This document shows, piece after piece, positions 34,237-43,530 of a stretch of DNA of 64,000 nt. The DNA lies in NCBI GenBank assembly GCA_028279375.1, contig JANQNW010000003.1, forward strand, positions 181,256 to 245,255, read 5' to 3'. Position numbers and translations under genes: made by a program. The DNA is from Phycisphaerales bacterium. GTDB lineage: Bacteria > Planctomycetota > Phycisphaerae > Phycisphaerales > UBA1924. Numbering within the stretch: position 1 is the first letter of the stretch; each line of letters starts with the position of its first letter. The notes beneath the pieces were generated by a model that made no database searches, was not told where the DNA came from, and saw only the letters and a program-made list of their open reading frames with translations.

Positions 34237-37200
34237 TTAGAGCTCGTCGCCGTAGAAACTCAGCAGCGTGGCGAGATCGCTCGAGCCGACTTTTCCGTCG
34301 TCATCAAGATCGGCCGCGGGATGATCCTTGCCGAACTGAGCGATCAGGATGCTGAGGTCGCCACCGTTGATGACGCCGTCTCCATTGAGGTCGGACTTGG
34401 CTCGCAGGTCCTCAGTGATGAACTCCTCATTGGTGCGGGCGAGATCGATGTACCACGCCATGCCGTAGTCAATCTGAGCCTGCGGAATATTGAGGTAGGG
34501 ATCGACCACGACGGTTGGGAAGTCGAAGTCGACAGTGCCGCCCAGGTCGTAGCGCGTCTCGACGTGTCGAACGCGAATGAAGTAGTTGCCCGCAGGAACC
34601 TGTTCCTCACCACCGCCGGCGTCGGCGCCGACGAAGAAGCTCTCGACGTTGTTCCAGAGCGTGCGCGAGTACGCCACCGGGATGTCGGGCGTGCCGCTGC
34701 CGTCGCCGGCGAGGTAGAGCTCGAGATCCAGGTTGTCGAAGGCCCACTCGATCTCCGGATCAGGAACCGTGCTGACGAAGCCGGGCAGGGCGCGAACGCC
34801 GATGTCCGGAACTTGCATCGACGGCGGGAGATCGGTGTCGAACTCGATGTCCCATCCGATGAGTGAGAACGCAAGCAGATCGGCGGAGGTCAGGTAGTCG
34901 GGAAGTTCGCCCTCGGGCGCCTCCGGGATGCCGCCACCCGGACCCTCGGGACCGAAGTAGGTGGGATCCATCACGCCGACATACTCGAACGCGCCGGTGC
35001 GCTGATCATCGATCCAGTGGCTCGCCTGGCGTCCATCGCCCGGGAACGAGGCGCCGGTCGACATGCGGAACGCCTGTCCGATGCCGCTGATGCCGTTGGC
35101 CGTATCGATCGCGGCCTCCGCGCCGACGGTGATTTCACGAGCGAAGCTCATGAAGTCGGTGAGCGTGTTCGGATCCTCACCGGCGATGATCGGGAAGCGG
35201 AAGATGTCGAGGACGCTCGGGATCGAGAATCCGTTGAACTGCGTCGCTTCAGCGTCGCTCACGAAGCCCAGCATGTGGCCGATCTCGTGCGCCATGACAG
35301 CGACGGTGTCGATGTCGTCAGGAGAGACTCCGTCGGTGGGATCGTTGTCGTAGGTGAAGTCGGTGTTGAAGATGATGAGCGAATCGGAGTCAGTCGGGCT
35401 GCCGACATCGAAATTCAGCGCCTTCGCGTTCGCGCGGGGAACGCCGACGCCGACGATCGTGCCTGAGGTGAACGTGCCTGCGCTGGTGTTCCAGCGTGCG
35501 GTGCTCGGCAGTGCCTGCATCACATTGCGCTCAGCGAAGTTGGCGTCCGAGATCAGGGCGCCGCGAACCTGCGAGTAGGGAATCGCAAATTCAGTGCTCA
35601 GCGCCGCGGCGATGAAGCCCTGGTTGCTGGTGAAGCTGACGTCAACGAAGACAGTGACGGGGTCGGAGATGACCTCCTCCCAGACCGCGGCCGCCGTGTT
35701 GAGCGCGGCGACGAAGTCAGGGTTGGCGGCGACTTCCGGACTGAGGTTGTAGATGATGTCGAAGCCGCCGACTCCGCGAAGCGGATTGGCGCCGGCCTGA
35801 ACGGTGACTTCGCGATTGCGCTGGGCCTCGAAGAGCTCATCAAGGCGCTCGCGAAGATCGCCGTCGACGTGATGATGGGCGCCGCGCAGGTCGTCGTGAT
35901 TGCAGAGAGAGTGCAGGTCGTTGCAAAGACCGTCGTTCGTGACGACGTGGATGCGATCAACTTCAGCGTTGATCGGAACCTGTCGCGGGTTGAACGCGCG
36001 ACGGAGCTTCGCCTCCTCGCGCAGAGCGAGTGGCGCCGGGCCGCCGTTGGTCTTCGTCATGTCGATCGGATCGAATCCGGCGCCGCGCTGCTGCGCGCTG
36101 TCGAGACGAATGCCGAGATCGTCGGCGCCGGGCGCCGCCTGCTCGGTCTCGATGAAGTTCAGGGGACCGGCGAAGTCCGGAACAGACCACTTGAGGTGGC
36201 GATTCCAGCACAGCGTCGCCGTGATCGTGCTGCCCGGCGTCACGAAGCCGAGATCGAAGTCGATGTATCCCCAACCAACCTGGCCTTCATCCCAGCCGGT
36301 CCGGAACTGCGGGCACTGCGCACAGTTCGGCGGAATCGGCGGGCGTCCAACGGGGAAGCGCGGACGCCAGATGGGGCGACTCGGGAAGTCGACACCGACG
36401 CCGCCGCCGCCATCGAGATCAGGCGAGGGCCCGCCGAGCTGCGCGGGATAGACATCCCGGAAGATCGCGGCCTGATCGAGAATCTCGGTCAGGAGCGGAT
36501 CGTCGGTATGCGTGTGCGACATCGCAGTCATGTTGCCGCCGGGGCCGCCTGGACCTCCATCATCGCCGCCGCCCGGCACGAAGTCAGGGCCTTCGAAGTC
36601 ACGAAGCGGATTCTGGCGGGTGACGAAGGGGACGCCGGGCCGCGGACCGACAGCGGGGATGGTGTACTGAAGAGTCTCGGGATCGATGGTGAGACCGGGG
36701 ATGTTCTCGTAGTCGGCGAACTTCGCCAGCACGAACTGGTTGTAGAGACGATTGAAGTCAAGCAGTCCGGCGCCGATCTGCGCGTCGAGCGCCTGATCGG
36801 TGATCCAGATGTCCGTCTCGTCGTTCGGATTGAAGGGGGGCGCCGGCGGATCGCCGTTCATGCCCATGTTGTTGAACCCATCCTTATCGGCTGAGTTCAG
36901 TATGACGGCCTTGGTGACCAGCGCCGACGGGCGCTCGCCGTTCCAGAGACCGCGCTTATTGCCGGCGTCCTGCACGAGCGCCGCGGCGCCCGCGACGATC
37001 GCGCATGAGATGCTCGATCCCGTCCAAAAGCTCGAGAACGCATTGTTGTCCTCGGGAGACGCTGCGATTGAGCCGGCCAGACGAATGTTCTCGCCGGGCG
37101 CGATGATGTCCGGGCCAGGGCGGGCGTCTTCCACCTCTTCCATGGCGTCCGGGCTGTTCGGGAAGTCCTCCTGATCGCCGCCGATCGGGGGCTGGGCCAT

Positions 37201-38058
37201 CGGGTCGACGAGGCCAAGCGAAACGCGCCAGTCGGACGCGACCTGCGGGCCTTCCGAGGTGTCCTCAGACGGCTGCAGACTTGTGTCGGTGAATCCAACT
37301 GCGATCGCGTTGAAGCCCGATCCGGGCGGCGCGATCGTGCCGCGATCCTGGGAATCGAGCTCCTGGACATCGCCGAGGTCGCCCGCAGGCGCTATCACAA
37401 GCGCGCCGGTCGTCGTTGCGACCGAATCGAGCGAGCGCGTGAATGCGTCTTCACCGGTGACGATCGTCTGATGCGCCTGCTGATTGCGGCGCGTCACACT
37501 CGCGTTGACGATGGTCGCGGCGGGGTAGGGCTGAATGTTGAGCGCTTCGGCGACTTCATCCGCCAGGGCCTGGTCGGTCGGGGCGTAGAGCGCAAATCCG
37601 AGCGATGTCAGATCAACGATGAATGCGCCGTTCTGATCGACGCCGTCAGCGAATGCAGAGTTGATGATGTTCGCCTTCGGGGCGACGCCCTCGATGGCGG
37701 TGACCCCGCTCATGACTCCAACGATCGCGCTGGCCGTCGCCGTCGCGTGGTTGGACTTGGTCGAGCGGTCCATCGTGTCCATGACCGTGCCGTTCGGTTC
37801 GAACGGCCAGACCAGGTTCACGAGAATCTGCTGATCAATCGCGCGGTGATTCCAGTTGGCGAGGTTGCCCTCGACATTGGCCACCGTCACGGTGCTTCCG
37901 TTGATGCCTTCGCTGGCCCAGATGCCCCAGCCAAGAACGCCCTTCGCTTCGATGATTCCCGAAGCGGGCGAGGCTGTCGCAAGGACGAGCGCAGCGCCAG
38001 TCAGTGGCAGCAGCGCGAGCTTGGAACTACGACGGGTTGACTTCCTGGCGTCAGACAC
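34237..38058 (-). CDS. Secreted dual-protease protein: subtilase-like domain, zinc metalloprotease domain, dockerin
   Basis: This 1273-residue protein has a signal peptide (~1-34). A subtilase-like domain covers ~40-440: H104 (NHATATAS), GPDIIAPGENI at 315-325 and S349 in GSSISCAIVAGAAAL. Two catalytic positions are altered: Glu63 (VANVEGN) stands where Asp is expected, and Asp227 (APAGDLG) where the oxyanion Asn is expected. A beta domain (GYIDFDLGFVTPG, CWNR at ~617) and a charged region follow. A zinc protease domain (~750-1100) resembling NF038122-type peptidases carries VMAHEIGHMLGF, HExxH at 924-928. Two dockerin repeats (~1220-1273) end the protein. GTG 38058 has GGAGG 5 nt upstream. 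Confidence 0.9.
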   Translation of the reverse strand: MSDARKSTRRSSKLALLPLTGAALVLATASPASGIIEAKGVLGWGIWASEGINGSTVTVANVEGNLANWNHRAIDQQILVNLVWPFEPNGTVMDTMDRSTKSNHATATASAIVGVMSGVTAIEGVAPKANIINSAFADGVDQNGAFIVDLTSLGFALYAPTDQALADEVAEALNIQPYPAATIVNASVTRRNQQAHQTIVTGEDAFTRSLDSVATTTGALVIAPAGDLGDVQELDSQDRGTIAPPGSGFNAIAVGFTDTSLQPSEDTSEGPQVASDWRVSLGLVDPMAQPPIGGDQEDFPNSPDAMEEVEDARPGPDIIAPGENIRLAGSIAASPEDNNAFSSFWTGSSISCAIVAGAAALVQDAGNKRGLWNGERPSALVTKAVILNSADKDGFNNMGMNGDPPAPPFNPNDETDIWITDQALDAQIGAGLLDFNRLYNQFVLAKFADYENIPGLTIDPETLQYTIPAVGPRPGVPFVTRQNPLRDFEGPDFVPGGGDDGGPGGPGGNMTAMSHTHTDDPLLTEILDQAAIFRDVYPAQLGGPSPDLDGGGGVGVDFPSRPIWRPRFPVGRPPIPPNCAQCPQFRTGWDEGQVGWGYIDFDLGFVTPGSTITATLCWNRHLKWSVPDFAGPLNFIETEQAAPGADDLGIRLDSAQQRGAGFDPIDMTKTNGGPAPLALREEAKLRRAFNPRQVPINAEVDRIHVVTNDGLCNDLHSLCNHDDLRGAHHHVDGDLRERLDELFEAQRNREVTVQAGANPLRGVGGFDIIYNLSPEVAANPDFVAALNTAAAVWEEVISDPVTVFVDVSFTSNQGFIAAALSTEFAIPYSQVRGALISDANFAERNVMQALPSTARWNTSAGTFTSGTIVGVGVPRANAKALNFDVGSPTDSDSLIIFNTDFTYDNDPTDGVSPDDIDTVAVMAHEIGHMLGFVSDAEATQFNGFSIPSVLDIFRFPIIAGEDPNTLTDFMSFAREITVGAEAAIDTANGISGIGQAFRMSTGASFPGDGRQASHWIDDQRTGAFEYVGVMDPTYFGPEGPGGGIPEAPEGELPDYLTSADLLAFSLIGWDIEFDTDLPPSMQVPDIGVRALPGFVSTVPDPEIEWAFDNLDLELYLAGDGSGTPDIPVAYSRTLWNNVESFFVGADAGGGEEQVPAGNYFIRVRHVETRYDLGGTVDFDFPTVVVDPYLNIPQAQIDYGMAWYIDLARTNEEFITEDLRAKSDLNGDGVINGGDLSILIAQFGKDHPAADLDDDGKVGSSDLATLLSFYGDEL

Positions 38059-38060
38059 AT

Positions 38061-38399
38061 GGGCCTCCAGTGCGTTGCGACTCCGTACACGCCTTTGTGT
38101 GCGATGTTCGCTCTTTGTAAGGCAAGTCCCCGCAGGGACCCTCGCACGTCAAGTCTAGACAATTCCTTGTGCAATCGCTGCGCCCGGCGGGCGGTGCAGC
38201 GTCGGAAAAACAGTGAACAGGCAGGCCGCAGATCTCCTGACTTCGGGACCGTTCAGCGTGGTGGAGAGCGGCGGCCGGCGACGGCATCTTCTCGACGATC
38301 CCTGACACTGCTTATTCGCTCGCGCCCGCCAATTTGTTCCCCATGGAGAGGTGGGAAAGCGCCGGAATCCCGGTTTTTGGGGGCTTTGGGGCGTTCGAC
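38061..38399. other. 339-bp region upstream of the dual-protease gene
   Basis: It lies between the fructosamine-kinase-like stop and the protease start. It holds a 5-bp hairpin (GTCCC-CGCA-GGGAC, 38126-38139) in the probable protease leader and TAGACT on the minus strand near 38155, but without a matching -35 box. No small gene or repeat is supported. No terminator with a T-run is visible for the upstream gene. Confidence 0.4.
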
Positions 38400-39257
38400 T
38401 CAAAATCCATAACGCCGAAGCGATGACGAGAAACTCGCCACATACGACCCGCCGAAGAGCGCAACATGCACAAGCAGCGGATAAAGGTTGTAGAGATCCC
38501 GGCGCTCCTCGAAGAACCCTGGCTCGATCGGGCGGCGCTCGTTGTAGGCATCGAAGAAGCTGTCGCCGAAGGTCCCGAAGAGCGAGATGAACGCGAGTTC
38601 CATCTCACTCGAACCGTAGTAAATCGCCGGGTCGATGAATGCGGTGATCCGGTCGCCACGAGCCAGCACATTTCCGCTCCAGACATCCCCGTGCAGGAGC
38701 GAGGGAGCGACCTTCTCGGGCGTCCACCTGTCAAGCGCGGCAATGAGCCGGTCGAGGCGATGACGCAGCTGACTATCGAGGCGGCCGCGACGCAGAGCGA
38801 GGTCGGCCATGGGAGCGAGGCGCTGGGTTGCAAAGAACTCGCGCCACGAGCTCATCTGTCGATTCGGCTGCGGGAGCCCGCCGATCAGCGTGTCGAACTC
38901 CATCCCATGCTGCTCCGCCCGGATCTCGTGCAGTTCGGCGAGTAACTGTGCCGCGTGAATCTGGGCGCCCGCGTTCGTCGAACTCTCGCCATCGACATAT
39001 TCCATCAGCAGGATGGATCCCGATTGGTGCACGGCCCGAGGGACTGGAAGTCCCGACTTTTCAGTGAGATACGTCAGCATCTCGGCCTCGATCCGGAGGG
39101 GGTCTCCCTCTCGTGGATCGAACTTGGCCACGAGGTCCTCGTGGCCATCGAACGTCACGAGTGAGACATCTCCGACGCAGCCGCCGGAGAGCGGGCGAAT
39201 AGACAAGGGCCGATAACCAATGGCTTCTTCGATGAGGCTGGAGATCTGCTGGGACAT
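38400..39257 (-). CDS. Fructosamine/ketosamine-3-kinase family protein
   Basis: It would phosphorylate ketosamines, protein-bound or free, to reverse glycation. The protein is 285 residues. It starts MSQQISSLIEEAIG and has YRPLSIRPLSGGCVGDVSLV (phosphate-binding loop), LVAKFDP (Lys), EAEMLTYL, LLMEYVDG (hinge), LLHGDVWSGNVL (catalytic Asp loop) and FIDPAIYYGSSEMELAF (metal-binding Asp). The start at ATG 39257 is chosen because the family begins ~20 residues before the SGG loop; 151 codons upstream remain open but look like antisense. No ribosome site is obvious. The substrate is not provable from sequence. Confidence 0.9.
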   Translation of the reverse strand: MSQQISSLIEEAIGYRPLSIRPLSGGCVGDVSLVTFDGHEDLVAKFDPREGDPLRIEAEMLTYLTEKSGLPVPRAVHQSGSILLMEYVDGESSTNAGAQIHAAQLLAELHEIRAEQHGMEFDTLIGGLPQPNRQMSSWREFFATQRLAPMADLALRRGRLDSQLRHRLDRLIAALDRWTPEKVAPSLLHGDVWSGNVLARGDRITAFIDPAIYYGSSEMELAFISLFGTFGDSFFDAYNERRPIEPGFFEERRDLYNLYPLLVHVALFGGSYVASFSSSLRRYGF

Positions 39258-39507
39258 GTCGAGGTCGGTCGATGTTGGCGGCTCGCGCGATTTTGCGACG
39301 CCATGGTAGGTGGTGGCTCGGGACCTGGAATCAGCGCCGCTCGCGCCGTCTGGGAAACCCGTTCGGAATGCCGTCCGTGAAGGTGTCTGGAATGTGCGAA
39401 ATGCCTGTGAATGAAGCGGATAGGTCGTGTGGGTCGAGCCGAGGATGGCTACACTCGCACGCTGTCCGTCACGACGTATGGAACCACGTGCGGACCGGGA
39501 AGGATTG

Positions 39508-41466
39508 ATGGCGATCGGAGGGACCCGAAGTGCACTCTCACTGATCCCCGCGCTCATGTGCGCGATGGGTATCGGTGCGGAAGCGCTGGGCGCCATCTGG
39601 TATGTCGATGGCGACTCCCCCTTCGAAGGTGACGGGTCGGAAGTCGCGCCCTTCAACTCTCTCGACGACCTCGAGAGCGTCATCGCTTCCGGCGACACAG
39701 CCCATCTCAAGGGCGCCTTCGAAGAGAGTCTTCACTTGCGTGGCGTCGTTCGCGCAACGCTCGAGCCATGGCCTGGACAACGGCAATGGACCATCACGGC
39801 CGAACAGGTCATTTCGGAGGAAGGCTCATCCTGGGATGGCGTCTTCCCCTTCGCGGGACTTGAAGAGAAGCCTGCCTCGGTCGCGCTCCGGTGGAACGTG
39901 AACGCGGGTCTGCCTTCCGGGCACCTTCCCGAGACGTTTTCGCTCGCGGAGTGCCAGCTTCGAGAAGGCAGTTGGTTCTGGGATGCGCCCAACTGGACTT
40001 TGTGGGTGAACGCTCCTGCAAAGAAGGACGATCAGCTCGAATCGACGCATCATCAGTACTCGATCTTCCGGCGCGGCGATGGCGTGGTCGCGGAGTTCTG
40101 CGACGGGCTGACCATTCGTGGCCTTCGCGTTGCGGGCTTCTGCGAGCCCGGCGCCGTCGGCATTCGCATCGACTCAGGCGTGCAGACGATCATCGAGGAC
40201 TCTGTCGTCATCGATTCAGGCGAGGGAAGCATCGTCTTCGAGGGCGATCGCTGCATTGGAAACACAATCAGGAACTGTGTCGTCAAGGGCCTGAACTCGG
40301 ATGACGGTCGGCACATCGTGCTCTGCGCGCCGGATGGCCCGTTCGCTGTCGCCGACAACGCAATCGAGAACGTCACGGCCCATCTGTATTCGCTTCGAGG
40401 CGTGAACGGACGCCCGCTCGACAAAGGCCGCGTGACGACTGGATTCGCCGTCGGGGATGCAGATTCCTGGACCGCTGTCGCCGGTGAGCTGGCGTGGCGG
40501 GAGTGCAAAGCTGTTGGTTATGGCGGCCACAAGGGAGTCGGGTGGTCGATCTTCGCAAGCGCCGATCGCGTGCCGGAGCAGTACGACGATCTGCCGCGTG
40601 CCTATCCCATTCGGCTAATTGAGTGCGTTTCGCAGGCGACCGGCGGCCTCATCTTCGGCGGCTCCGCGAGCGCGTCTTTTGCACGGAGCAGGCTCGATGT
40701 CACGCGGGCAGGCAACAAGGGCGCCGGTCTTCGACTTGGTGTGGATGCGCCGGCGGGCACGCAGTATCTGCTGGAGAGCTGCGAACTCATCGGGCGCGCC
40801 CCGAAGGCCACCGTCGAGATCGATGGCGAGGCTGAGTTGATCTACAGTGGCGTGACGAGCTACCTCAACGGGGGCAAGCTTGGCGCCCATGTCCGCGTTG
40901 CGAGTTCGCAGGCTCGACTGACCTGGGTGCAGAGCGTCTTCGACTCGAAGTCAGAAGCGTGGCTCGTGCGCGGGAAGCTGTCGAGCCTCGTCTCTGCAGG
41001 CAACGTCGATATCGCCCACAACTGGTATCACAACATCGGCGAGGGACGCTATTCCCAGGCTGAGAGCCTCGACTCCGAGGGCGAATGGCAAGGCAGCGTC
41101 GATCGAGGCACGCTCGAGATCTCGAGCTTCTATGCAATCGACCCCGAGCTGCGGCGGGCGCCGTCGGACCTCTCGGCAGGCAAAGGCAGTCCGCTTCGCG
41201 CGACGCGTTATCTCGGCGCCCCGGCGATGGGATTCGGCATCAACAAGGCGCCGTACTCCGGATCGCTGGGCGCGCATCAGTATCCGATCACTCCGGACAT
41301 CAACGGAGACGGCGTGATCGATGCGGGCGACATCGCAGCGATGCTCTCCTCGTGGGGCGCCTGCGCTGACAACGGGAGTGTCTGCTCGGCGGATCTCGAT
41401 GGCGACGGCGTGGTCGCGTCGATCGATCTGTCTCGTGTGCTCAGTCAGTGGGGACGCGCGGAGTAG
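39508..41466 (+). CDS. Secreted parallel beta-helix protein with dockerin
   Basis: This 652-residue protein has a signal peptide (~1-27). It opens with IWYVDGDSPFEGDGSE, as in many right-handed beta-helix (pectate-lyase-like) proteins. The middle has repeating short strands with N, V, I and G spacing (VQTIIEDSVVIDSG, GNTIRNCVVKG, AHLYSLRGVN), then FFxIDPELRRAP-like blocks typical of DUF1565-type proteins. Two dockerin repeats close it (DINGDGVIDAGDIAAMLSSWG and DLDGDGVVASIDLSRVLSQWG). Polysaccharide binding or lysis is likely but unproven. GGAAGGATTG precedes the ATG. Confidence 0.88.
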   Translation: MAIGGTRSALSLIPALMCAMGIGAEALGAIWYVDGDSPFEGDGSEVAPFNSLDDLESVIASGDTAHLKGAFEESLHLRGVVRATLEPWPGQRQWTITAEQVISEEGSSWDGVFPFAGLEEKPASVALRWNVNAGLPSGHLPETFSLAECQLREGSWFWDAPNWTLWVNAPAKKDDQLESTHHQYSIFRRGDGVVAEFCDGLTIRGLRVAGFCEPGAVGIRIDSGVQTIIEDSVVIDSGEGSIVFEGDRCIGNTIRNCVVKGLNSDDGRHIVLCAPDGPFAVADNAIENVTAHLYSLRGVNGRPLDKGRVTTGFAVGDADSWTAVAGELAWRECKAVGYGGHKGVGWSIFASADRVPEQYDDLPRAYPIRLIECVSQATGGLIFGGSASASFARSRLDVTRAGNKGAGLRLGVDAPAGTQYLLESCELIGRAPKATVEIDGEAELIYSGVTSYLNGGKLGAHVRVASSQARLTWVQSVFDSKSEAWLVRGKLSSLVSAGNVDIAHNWYHNIGEGRYSQAESLDSEGEWQGSVDRGTLEISSFYAIDPELRRAPSDLSAGKGSPLRATRYLGAPAMGFGINKAPYSGSLGAHQYPITPDINGDGVIDAGDIAAMLSSWGACADNGSVCSADLDGDGVVASIDLSRVLSQWGRAE

Positions 41467-41509
41467 CCATGCCGTCGTCCTCCGGACGCGCTGGTACGAT
41501 GCGGGGCCT

Positions 41510-42490
41510 ATGAATGACAAGAGAACGGCTTTGCCGAATGCGCGGCAGAACCCTCGATTCGCAGGCCTCGGCACGTTCTGTCGGTTTCCCCAGATCTGTC
41601 ATGTTGCGCCGGAGAATCAGCCGGTTGACTGGGCGGTCTATGGAATTCCATACGACGGCGGCGTGACATATCGACCAGGCGCGCGCTTCGGCGCCCAGGC
41701 GGTGCGTGACGCGTCGCGCGCCATACGCCCTTACCACACATTCCATGATGTGAATCTGGCTGAGGTCTTCAGCCTCGCGGACGCCGGCGACGCGCCTGTT
41801 TCGCCGTACTCATGCGCCGAGACGCAGGAGCAGGCGGCCGCGTACGCGCGTGGTCTCGGATCGCCCGGGCACACGCGCCTCTTCGCAGTCGGAGGCGACC
41901 ATTCGATCGCACTGGCGAACATGCGCGCGACGTACGAGGCGCAGGGGCGGCCCGAGGGCGGCATGGCGCTGATTCACTTCGACAGCCATATCGACACGGT
42001 TGATGTCGTGTGGGGCGAGAAGCACACGCATGCGTCTGTCTTCAGACGGGCGTTTGAAGAGGGTTTGATCAACCCGAGTCGGATGATCACCATCGGCATC
42101 AAGGGGCCGTTGAACATGCCCGACGATTGGGATTACGCGCGCGACCAGGGCGTTGAAATCGTGTCGTATGACGACTGGCGTCGAGAGGGCTCCTCTCGGA
42201 TCGACGAGTTCGCCGATGCGCTGGGAGAGGCGCCGACTTATCTGTCGTTCGATATCGATGTCGTCGATCCGGCGTTCGCTCCAGGCACCGGGACACCGAG
42301 CTTCGGTGGCTTCACGTCGGGTGAGGCGATCGACCTTCTGCGGCGATTCGGCGGGGTCAATCTGGTCGGCGCCGACCTGGTCGAGGTGCTGCCAGACCTC
42401 GATCCGAGCGGCATCACGGCCGGACTGGCCGCTCAGGTCCTGTTTGAGATCCTCTGTCTCGATGCGGTCCGCGTCGGTCGGGGCGCCTGA
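41510..42490 (+). CDS. Arginase/agmatinase family ureohydrolase
   Basis: It would hydrolyse agmatine or a related guanidino compound to urea using two Mn2+. The protein is 326 residues. It starts MNDKRTALPNARQNPRFAG and has YGIPYDGGVTYRPGARFGAQAVR, GGDHSIALAN, IHFDSHIDT (metal Asp/His) and SFDIDVVDPAFAPGTGTPSFGG (metal Asp, family signature). The closest type by motifs is agmatinase (SpeB-like), but guanidinobutyrase or proclavaminate amidino hydrolase are also possible. There is no clear ribosome site; TACGAT (41495-41500) lies 9 nt before the ATG. It follows the beta-helix gene by 43 bp. Confidence 0.9.
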   Translation: MNDKRTALPNARQNPRFAGLGTFCRFPQICHVAPENQPVDWAVYGIPYDGGVTYRPGARFGAQAVRDASRAIRPYHTFHDVNLAEVFSLADAGDAPVSPYSCAETQEQAAAYARGLGSPGHTRLFAVGGDHSIALANMRATYEAQGRPEGGMALIHFDSHIDTVDVVWGEKHTHASVFRRAFEEGLINPSRMITIGIKGPLNMPDDWDYARDQGVEIVSYDDWRREGSSRIDEFADALGEAPTYLSFDIDVVDPAFAPGTGTPSFGGFTSGEAIDLLRRFGGVNLVGADLVEVLPDLDPSGITAGLAAQVLFEILCLDAVRVGRGA

Positions 42491-42601
42491 AAGCGACGTT
42501 CAGCGATTCCGAACGAACGGTTGGGCCCGGTCTCCCGATAGGGCTCGTCGATCGAGAGTGAATGGTCGCCGCCGACCGGCGATCGAAGGAAGGCCTGGAA
42601 C

Positions 42602-43513
42602 ATGGGAGCATCGATCATGGCTCGTACATCAGATCTGAAGACCGGCAGACTGCTCGCGACACTTGGCGCCGGGCTACTGCTCGCCGGAGCGACCGGCTGC
42701 GAAGTCTGGGAAGAGGCGCGCTTCAAGGAAACGCGTGAGTTCACTGTCGAGCATGTCGACAACATGCCGCTCAGCGTCGAGACGCGAAATGGTCGCGTGA
42801 CGGTTCGCAAGTCAGACGGCGACCAGGTCGAGGTCGTTGCAGAACTCCGCGCCGTCTCGCAGGAGCGTCTTGACTTCACCGAGGTCATCGCAGATCGGCA
42901 GCCTGACGGCACGCTCGCGTTCAGCGTCGACTGGGCCGACGGCGAACGGCGCAACAACGAAGCGTGCAGTTTCGATATCTCGATTCCGAATGCCTATGGC
43001 GTCGAGATCATCTCGAGCAATGGCGCGCTGGATGTGTCCGGACTTGGTGGGCAGGCGAGGCTTCGCACATCCAATGGGAGAATCGTCGCGGCGCATCACG
43101 AGGGCGACGTCTCCGCACGATCCTCCAACGGCGCCATTCGCGTGAAGCACTCGACTGGATCGATCGATGCGAGCTCGAGCAACGGCTCGATTGTCATTCG
43201 CGATGCGACGCAGGGCGTGACGGCAGACACGAGCAATGGGCGCGTCGAAGTCGAGTTCGGATCCGGATCCGCAGGGCCGGTGGATATCACCACATCAAAT
43301 GGCAGCGTGGATCTGACGCTGAATGAGCACGCCGCCGGCGTCTACTCGTTCGACACGAGCAACGGGCGTGTGCATGCCGAGGGCGTCAAGAACGTCGAAA
43401 TCCTCTCGACTGGAAAGCGCCATCTGAAGATCCGCATCGGAGACAGCGACACGCGCTCGCGCGTCCGAACGAGCAATGGCTCGATCACCGTTCGCATGGA
43501 CCCGAAGCCATAG
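42602..43513 (+). CDS. Lipoprotein of repeated [ST]NG beta-turns (DUF4097-like)
   Basis: This 303-residue protein has a lipoprotein-type signal (LLLAGATGC, Cys33). The mature part is a repeat structure with nine x-N-G turns spaced 18-30 residues apart: TRNGRV, SSNGAL, TSNGRI, SSNGAI, SSNGSI, TSNGRV, TSNGSV, TSNGRV and TSNGSI. This is the pattern of DUF4097 beta-solenoid proteins, which are often found near regulators of envelope stress. Two starts are possible: ATG 42602 (AAGGAAGG ~10 nt before) and ATG 42617 (GGGAG 9 nt before). The function is unknown. Confidence 0.87.
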   Translation: MGASIMARTSDLKTGRLLATLGAGLLLAGATGCEVWEEARFKETREFTVEHVDNMPLSVETRNGRVTVRKSDGDQVEVVAELRAVSQERLDFTEVIADRQPDGTLAFSVDWADGERRNNEACSFDISIPNAYGVEIISSNGALDVSGLGGQARLRTSNGRIVAAHHEGDVSARSSNGAIRVKHSTGSIDASSSNGSIVIRDATQGVTADTSNGRVEVEFGSGSAGPVDITTSNGSVDLTLNEHAAGVYSFDTSNGRVHAEGVKNVEILSTGKRHLKIRIGDSDTRSRVRTSNGSITVRMDPKP

Positions 43514-43530
43514 GCTGACGGCTGCGGCAA

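Noticed and set aside
38059..38060. ATG at 38060 as the start of the dual-protease gene
   Set aside because: It is out of frame with the signal peptide; the in-frame GTG at 38058 has GGAGG at 5 nt.
43000..43500. Repeating DNA pattern in the [ST]NG lipoprotein as a possible CRISPR or tandem repeat array
   Set aside because: The spacing is uneven and the units diverge at DNA level; they encode a repeated protein turn, not identical direct repeats with spacers.
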